Source: Oasisia sp. SBJ-2009 (Eukaryota; Annelida; Polychaeta; Sabellida; Siboglinidae). Taken from it: DNA of 64,000 bases. Where the stretch lies: positions 38,048,038-38,112,037 of the forward strand of contig OZ024863.1 of the NCBI GenBank assembly GCA_964017155.1, read 5' to 3'. The position numbers and the translations under genes were made by a program. This document shows, in pieces, positions 59,682 through 64,000 of this stretch (its first letter is position 1; the number at the start of each line of letters is the position of its first letter). The notes under the pieces were generated by a model. It searched no databases and was not told the origin of the DNA. It saw only the letters and a program-made list of their open reading frames with translations.

Positions 59682-62603
59682 TGTAGGCTCTGTGATTAGA
59701 GACTTCCTATACCACCCCCAAAAGACGTGACAGTGGTTGACAGTGTCGGCACATCTAGCGTGGAACACAGTGCAATACATGCGTCGACGATGTAGACAGT
59801 GACTCCCTCTGTGGTGTAGCTCTTGCACTAGAGACCAAAAACCTTCTGACGATACTAGATTGCTGACAGTGGGATTAGCACTGCTGACGATGAGTTTGTT
59901 ATTGCTGACAACACATTGCACTAGCTACAGGCGTGGTGAGTTATAACTGTCCACGAAGAGTGTCCGTGGATTTGTGCCTTGTAGCAGCGACAGTGCTCGA
60001 TTGAAGCAATGGTGCACTAGAGTGCGCCACCAGTAGTAAGGACACCGAATGATACTCATGAGCTGGCAGCCATCAGCATTCTTGCCTACTCACAGTGTTC
60101 TTGCTGGGAGCATAAGTGAGTTGATACAATGTGATTTTCCGAATGGTAGCATTCTTGGAGCATAATTGAATTGACCTGGTTTTGCTCACTTGTTTGCCTG
60201 TTGCAGTCTCCTGTGAGCATAAGTGAGATGACACTGTATTGTCTTGCTCATAATAATATTCCTTGGTATGAAGGCTGGCGCAATTTCATTATAAATTCTA
60301 GGACTAGTACTCACAAACTTTATCATGTTTGCTATGTCAAATGGCAGTAACTGGTGTTTTATTTGCCAGATAAAATGTATCACATAAGACAGGTCTATAA
60401 CAACAAAACTACAATCAAGTTTGCATATTTCTTAACATGTGATCTGATAAGGTTACATAGTCACAAAGACATCATGTTTTCCATTGTTTCAAACCAACAA
60501 TAGAGTTATTTTTTCATCAAAGTATTACATTTTTGAAGACTACCCAAATGTAAGCAACCATGCCTTATATGGGGGGGGGGGGGGTAATACTGCCAATGTT
60601 GTCAACAATGGGCAGGTGTCACAGTGCGGTAAAATGTCCCTGCTATGTCAGATCCTATAACAACGGATTGTACGGATTGTATTTAATTGTTTTTCAATTG
60701 ACAATCACTGTCTAGACAGGAACCTTTCACTGTGTGAGACGTTTACAACTCTTGCTATTGTCGTTTCGTCCTGCGTGCTGTATCAAAGGTAGATTTATTT
60801 AATGTCAAATCAAATTTTTGACATCTTATAAACTGATGCTGATAGGACTGTAGTTACTGTTGCTGTGAGGTGAGCGTGTGGCAGCGTTCACGCCAGCAGT
60901 GTTTGCTGTAAATATCTTTATGAAGCTAGATATTAAATTTTATACCTCGTAATTAGTCAAGCTGTGGTAGGTGTAGGAAACACTAACACATATTTATTTG
61001 AAGACAGTGTGCATTCGTACAGCTGACGTGTGATAGATAATTCCACATGATACTTGCTAGTTAAGTACATAGATGTTTGTGGACATGTTAGGAATGCGAG
61101 ATTGTTATCTTGTAGATGGGTACACGTACTGTAGAGTGGATGCTATATACATTATATACGTACATATTTATATGTACATATATATATATACTGTATGTAT
61201 ATACATATGTATATTATATATATATATATATAATATACAAATATATATATAAAATATAGTGTATGTATATATAATATATATGCACGTATAGATGTATATG
61301 TATACAGACTGTTGCGTTACGTATTTGCATAACCTGTGCAGTTGATATTACGTGGGTGGTCAGTACCATGTACTAGGAGGCAACTACTTTCATTATTGAA
61401 ACAGGACATAATATTACTTCGTGTTGTGAAGTTGTGTCGTTGAGTGGTTGACCAGTGTCAATGCTTAAATGTCTTTGTCGTCGTTTCTTCCTGGAATTTC
61501 TTCCAATTTTGCCAACTGTTCTTGCCACCTTGACTGTGCATCTAGAAATGATCTACACTTAAAATCATGCAGAAATACCCCATGTGTCACGGTATGGTAA
61601 GGCATGACCTAGACCTGCCATGTATCCTGTCATTGTTAACTTTCTGTGCATATGTAATTTGTAGGTGGTCCCTTGTACAATGAAATTATTGTCTCCTGTG
61701 ACTGTGTAGAACACCTAACAAAAGTGAAACTAGAGGTTAGGACTGGGTAAATGTCTGTATCATGTCAAAGTTCTCCAGGATATTTTTCACACATGTGATG
61801 TGATGTATTGCAAATTTGAAATACCTAATTTAATTTCACTTTTGTCAAAACAAAACAATACAAAATAGACTAGACCAGTGCCGAAATTCCTTTGGTGGTG
61901 ATTTCGGCGATGCCCTGTAGATGGCGCCACCTGTGGCGTTCTTCCCTTGCAGGTGGCGCCACCATCGGTCTCCCTCGAACCGTCGGACCGACGATCTTTA
62001 TCGTGCAGTGCGTGGTCAGTGAATCACGTCGTGGCCGTGAGACCGAGAGAGAAAACTGAACGGAGGATGCTGCGTTAATGTACATGTTTTATGTTACTTG
62101 TGTGATATAAATTTTCTCTTCACAGCGCGTGTTGTTCCTTATCTGTCGCAGCTGTTGCGCGCGTGATGGTGTCATTAGACGTTTACTACGATGTCCTCGG
62201 TAATTTGTCACGTAAATTATGTATCTGCGCACGGAATCGTCCCGAACCGTATCCACGGCACCTGTCTACACGGGCCGATGACACGCGTTAGTTGAGTGAC
62301 AGCCGAGCCGGTTAAATATTTATCATTGCCGCTGAAATTTAAGTGATGTTGTTTTGCCACACGCGCGGTAATTCGGCGTATGCCCCGAAACGCGAGGTCA
62401 GGTGCGGCGTTGGTCTGGATTCGCCGAGCTTGTTGTTTGCATAAAACTTATAAGTGTAAGTCCCATGTCGCTTGTTCTCGCTGCGCAGTTGTAGTTATAC
62501 AATATATACCTGTTTGAACAAAATCAATATTGTCCCTTAGCCTTAGGGAGGAAATATTTAAACAAGCATAAATCTAGGATTGCATAACCAATGGTAAATA
62601 AAG
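59682..62603 (+). other. Probable CYRI 3' UTR and flank
   Basis: No coding frame. Weak poly(A) signal candidates are ATTAAA at 60932-60937 and AATAAA at 62597-62602; which is used cannot be told. A G14 run lies at 60571-60584 and an AT-rich TATATA region at 61140-61280. Confidence 0.4.
61910..62430. promoter_or_regulatory. CpG-rich block, candidate regulatory region
   Basis: A dense CG cluster compared with the rest of the window. It begins with an array of CTCF-core-like sites (AGATGGCGCCACCT at 61919-61932 and AGGTGGCGC at 61951-61959). It may mark the promoter or boundary of a gene to the right. Confidence 0.35.
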
Positions 62604-62729
62604 TCCGACTTCCATCATAATAATCATCGCAAACATATAATGCGTGCAGATTAGCCGTGGTCGCTTCCAACATGGATCAGTTTTGTGTTTACTTTGAGTT
62701 TAATATTGACAGGTGTGTCTTAACTACTG

Positions 62730-62730
62730 C

Positions 62731-62762
<32 letters not shown>

Positions 62763-62764
62763 CA
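62730..62764 (+). repeat. (CGCA)n microsatellite
   Basis: About eight uninterrupted copies. Confidence 0.95.
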
Positions 62765-64000
62765 GTCAGAAGGTCAGATCTGTCCACGATGGCTTTACAT
62801 ATTTAGTGTAAAGACGTTCGTCACTAATTATACGCCCCGGATGTTGACCTTTTAGAGACAGGAAGCTGAGAGCTTATCTGATGGGCACACTTTGACTTGA
62901 GCGTTCATTCACGGCACCCCTGCTCTGTACACGCAGATCTGGTCACTGATTAGGCGAAGATTTCGTGGAATTGCAATCTGGGTATTGACCTGCTATGTGT
63001 AGGTTTGCGTAATGTATCGCTGGGGTGTGTGTCCAATCGTAATATATCGCAATCGTCTTGGTGGGTGTTAATGAATGTTCTATTTGAGATGGTTACTTAC
63101 TTTTTACCCCCGGAAGGAGCCTGGATCATCCGCTTTTAGCGAGAACTCCTTTCCACTGGAGACGGTTTTGGACTGTTTCCTGTTCCTTCTAACTTCGGAG
63201 ATGAACATCCTCCCGTTGGCGGATCATAATAGCCGCATCTTCTGCTTGGCTCCATCGTACGCTCCACCACCCTCTATCGACAATGGTTCTACCTTCTTGA
63301 CTGCTTGCTTCTGCATGTCTTGCAAAGATTTCGTTTCACGCTGTCTTTCCATCTCTACTTTGGTCTTCTTCTTCTACTGCCATTTTCTGATTGTCCATGC
63401 TCTAAAATTCGACTGTCTTCCCTCGTTTGTCCTACACATGCCCCGCCCAGTTCGCTGTGCGCCCACCTACGCCATGTGTCCTTTTTAACATGTCTTCATT
63501 CCAATCTCTTCTCTCAGTTCCGCCATCTTCATTGTACGTGTCTTGTTTTGGACTCGGTTGTTTTCTTCCTCTCCGAGAAGGCCGAGAGTAAGAGCAGTGG
63601 TGGACCACAGCAGTCCGACGAGACTCTGACACCCCGTAGCGTTGGCAGGTAGCGTTATCTCAACTGCGGCTATTGTATGCTCTTGGGTAATGTGTTGCAT
63701 CGACAGTTTTTGGCGACGAACTTGGCAGGTTCATACTTACTCTACGTTGGTTCACAAGTACGGACGTTGTTTAGACTTCCTTTCACAAATTACCCCGAAA
63801 ACGTAATTTTATATCGTCGTATTTAGTTACGTAACCTTTAGGAATGGGTCTCGATTCTAGTATAGTCCTACACATCATTGTTCTTGCACTATGTCTAATG
63901 TTTCATGCATCCATGTCTAGTTTCCTTTGTATTGTAAATCTGTCCTCAATGTAACGATTTTATTCCAGTTATTGTGCGGTTGATTGATAGGATTATAATT
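62765..64000. other. Right end of the window, no gene assigned
   Basis: Pyrimidine-rich plus-strand frames (63075-63488 and 63305-63652) are open but of uncertain nature. The last part of the second, with EKAESKSSGGPQQSDE and a possible donor GCAG/GTAGCG at 63649/63650, could be an exon of a following gene, but its acceptor is poor. Confidence 0.25.

Noticed and set aside
63075..63700. Frames at the right end that might be antisense to a retrotransposon tail or be an exon of the next gene
   Set aside because: Minus-strand reading gives a WAGHV-like string but no reverse-transcriptase motif, with stops between; the plus-strand exon reading has a poor acceptor. Not enough to call either.
1..64000. 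tRNA, rRNA genes, CRISPR arrays or bacterial operon features
   Set aside because: No B-box/cloverleaf pattern, rRNA-like block or spaced repeat array was seen; the direct arrays here are tandem minisatellites without unique spacers, and the genes are eukaryotic.

Overview
This is eukaryotic nuclear DNA. It is AT-rich, has long spliceosomal introns with GT..AG borders, and carries many micro- and minisatellites and a few short DNA-transposon-like elements. The proteins are clearly animal but diverged from vertebrate ones. A lophotrochozoan such as a mollusc is my best guess; the species cannot be fixed from the sequence.

Two protein-coding genes can be assembled exon by exon, and they point away from each other. 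On the minus strand (10502 down to 3518) lies a gene with one huge 4.85 kb exon and two small downstream exons, predicted at 1,699 aa. Its last exon ends in a RAD51-interacting motif of the RAD51AP1/RAD51AP2 type (core GLSRRAHVSPLHPY), so I call it a RAD51AP2-like gene. The middle of its large exon contains a 9-residue (27-bp) tandem repeat of about 48 units.

On the plus strand, ten coding exons from 19728 to 59681 encode a complete 325-aa CYRI protein (FAM49; CYFIP-related Rac1 interactor). It keeps the N-myristoylation glycine and the Rac1-binding arginine pair at residues 160 and 161. The two genes act in unrelated processes: RAD51/meiotic recombination, and Rac1-Scar/WAVE actin control. 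As I recall, the human homologues RAD51AP2 and CYRIA both lie in 2p24.2, so the pairing may be ancient synteny.

Layout: 1-3517, region downstream of the RAD51AP2-like gene, with a 2.5-copy tandem duplication; 3518-10502, RAD51AP2-like gene; 10503-19695, divergent upstream region with CpG-richer DNA near 12.3-13.5 kb and a strong hairpin; 19696-59681, CYRI with very repeat-rich introns (a 37-bp satellite of 49 units in intron 2, GA-rich and 41-bp minisatellites in intron 8, a hAT-like MITE pair, and a second terminal-inverted-repeat element); 59682-64000, CYRI 3' flank followed by CpG-rich DNA that may belong to a neighbouring gene. At least 13 matches to a CTCF-core-like motif are scattered through the window. 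Most other open frames come from repeats whose unit lacks stop codons.
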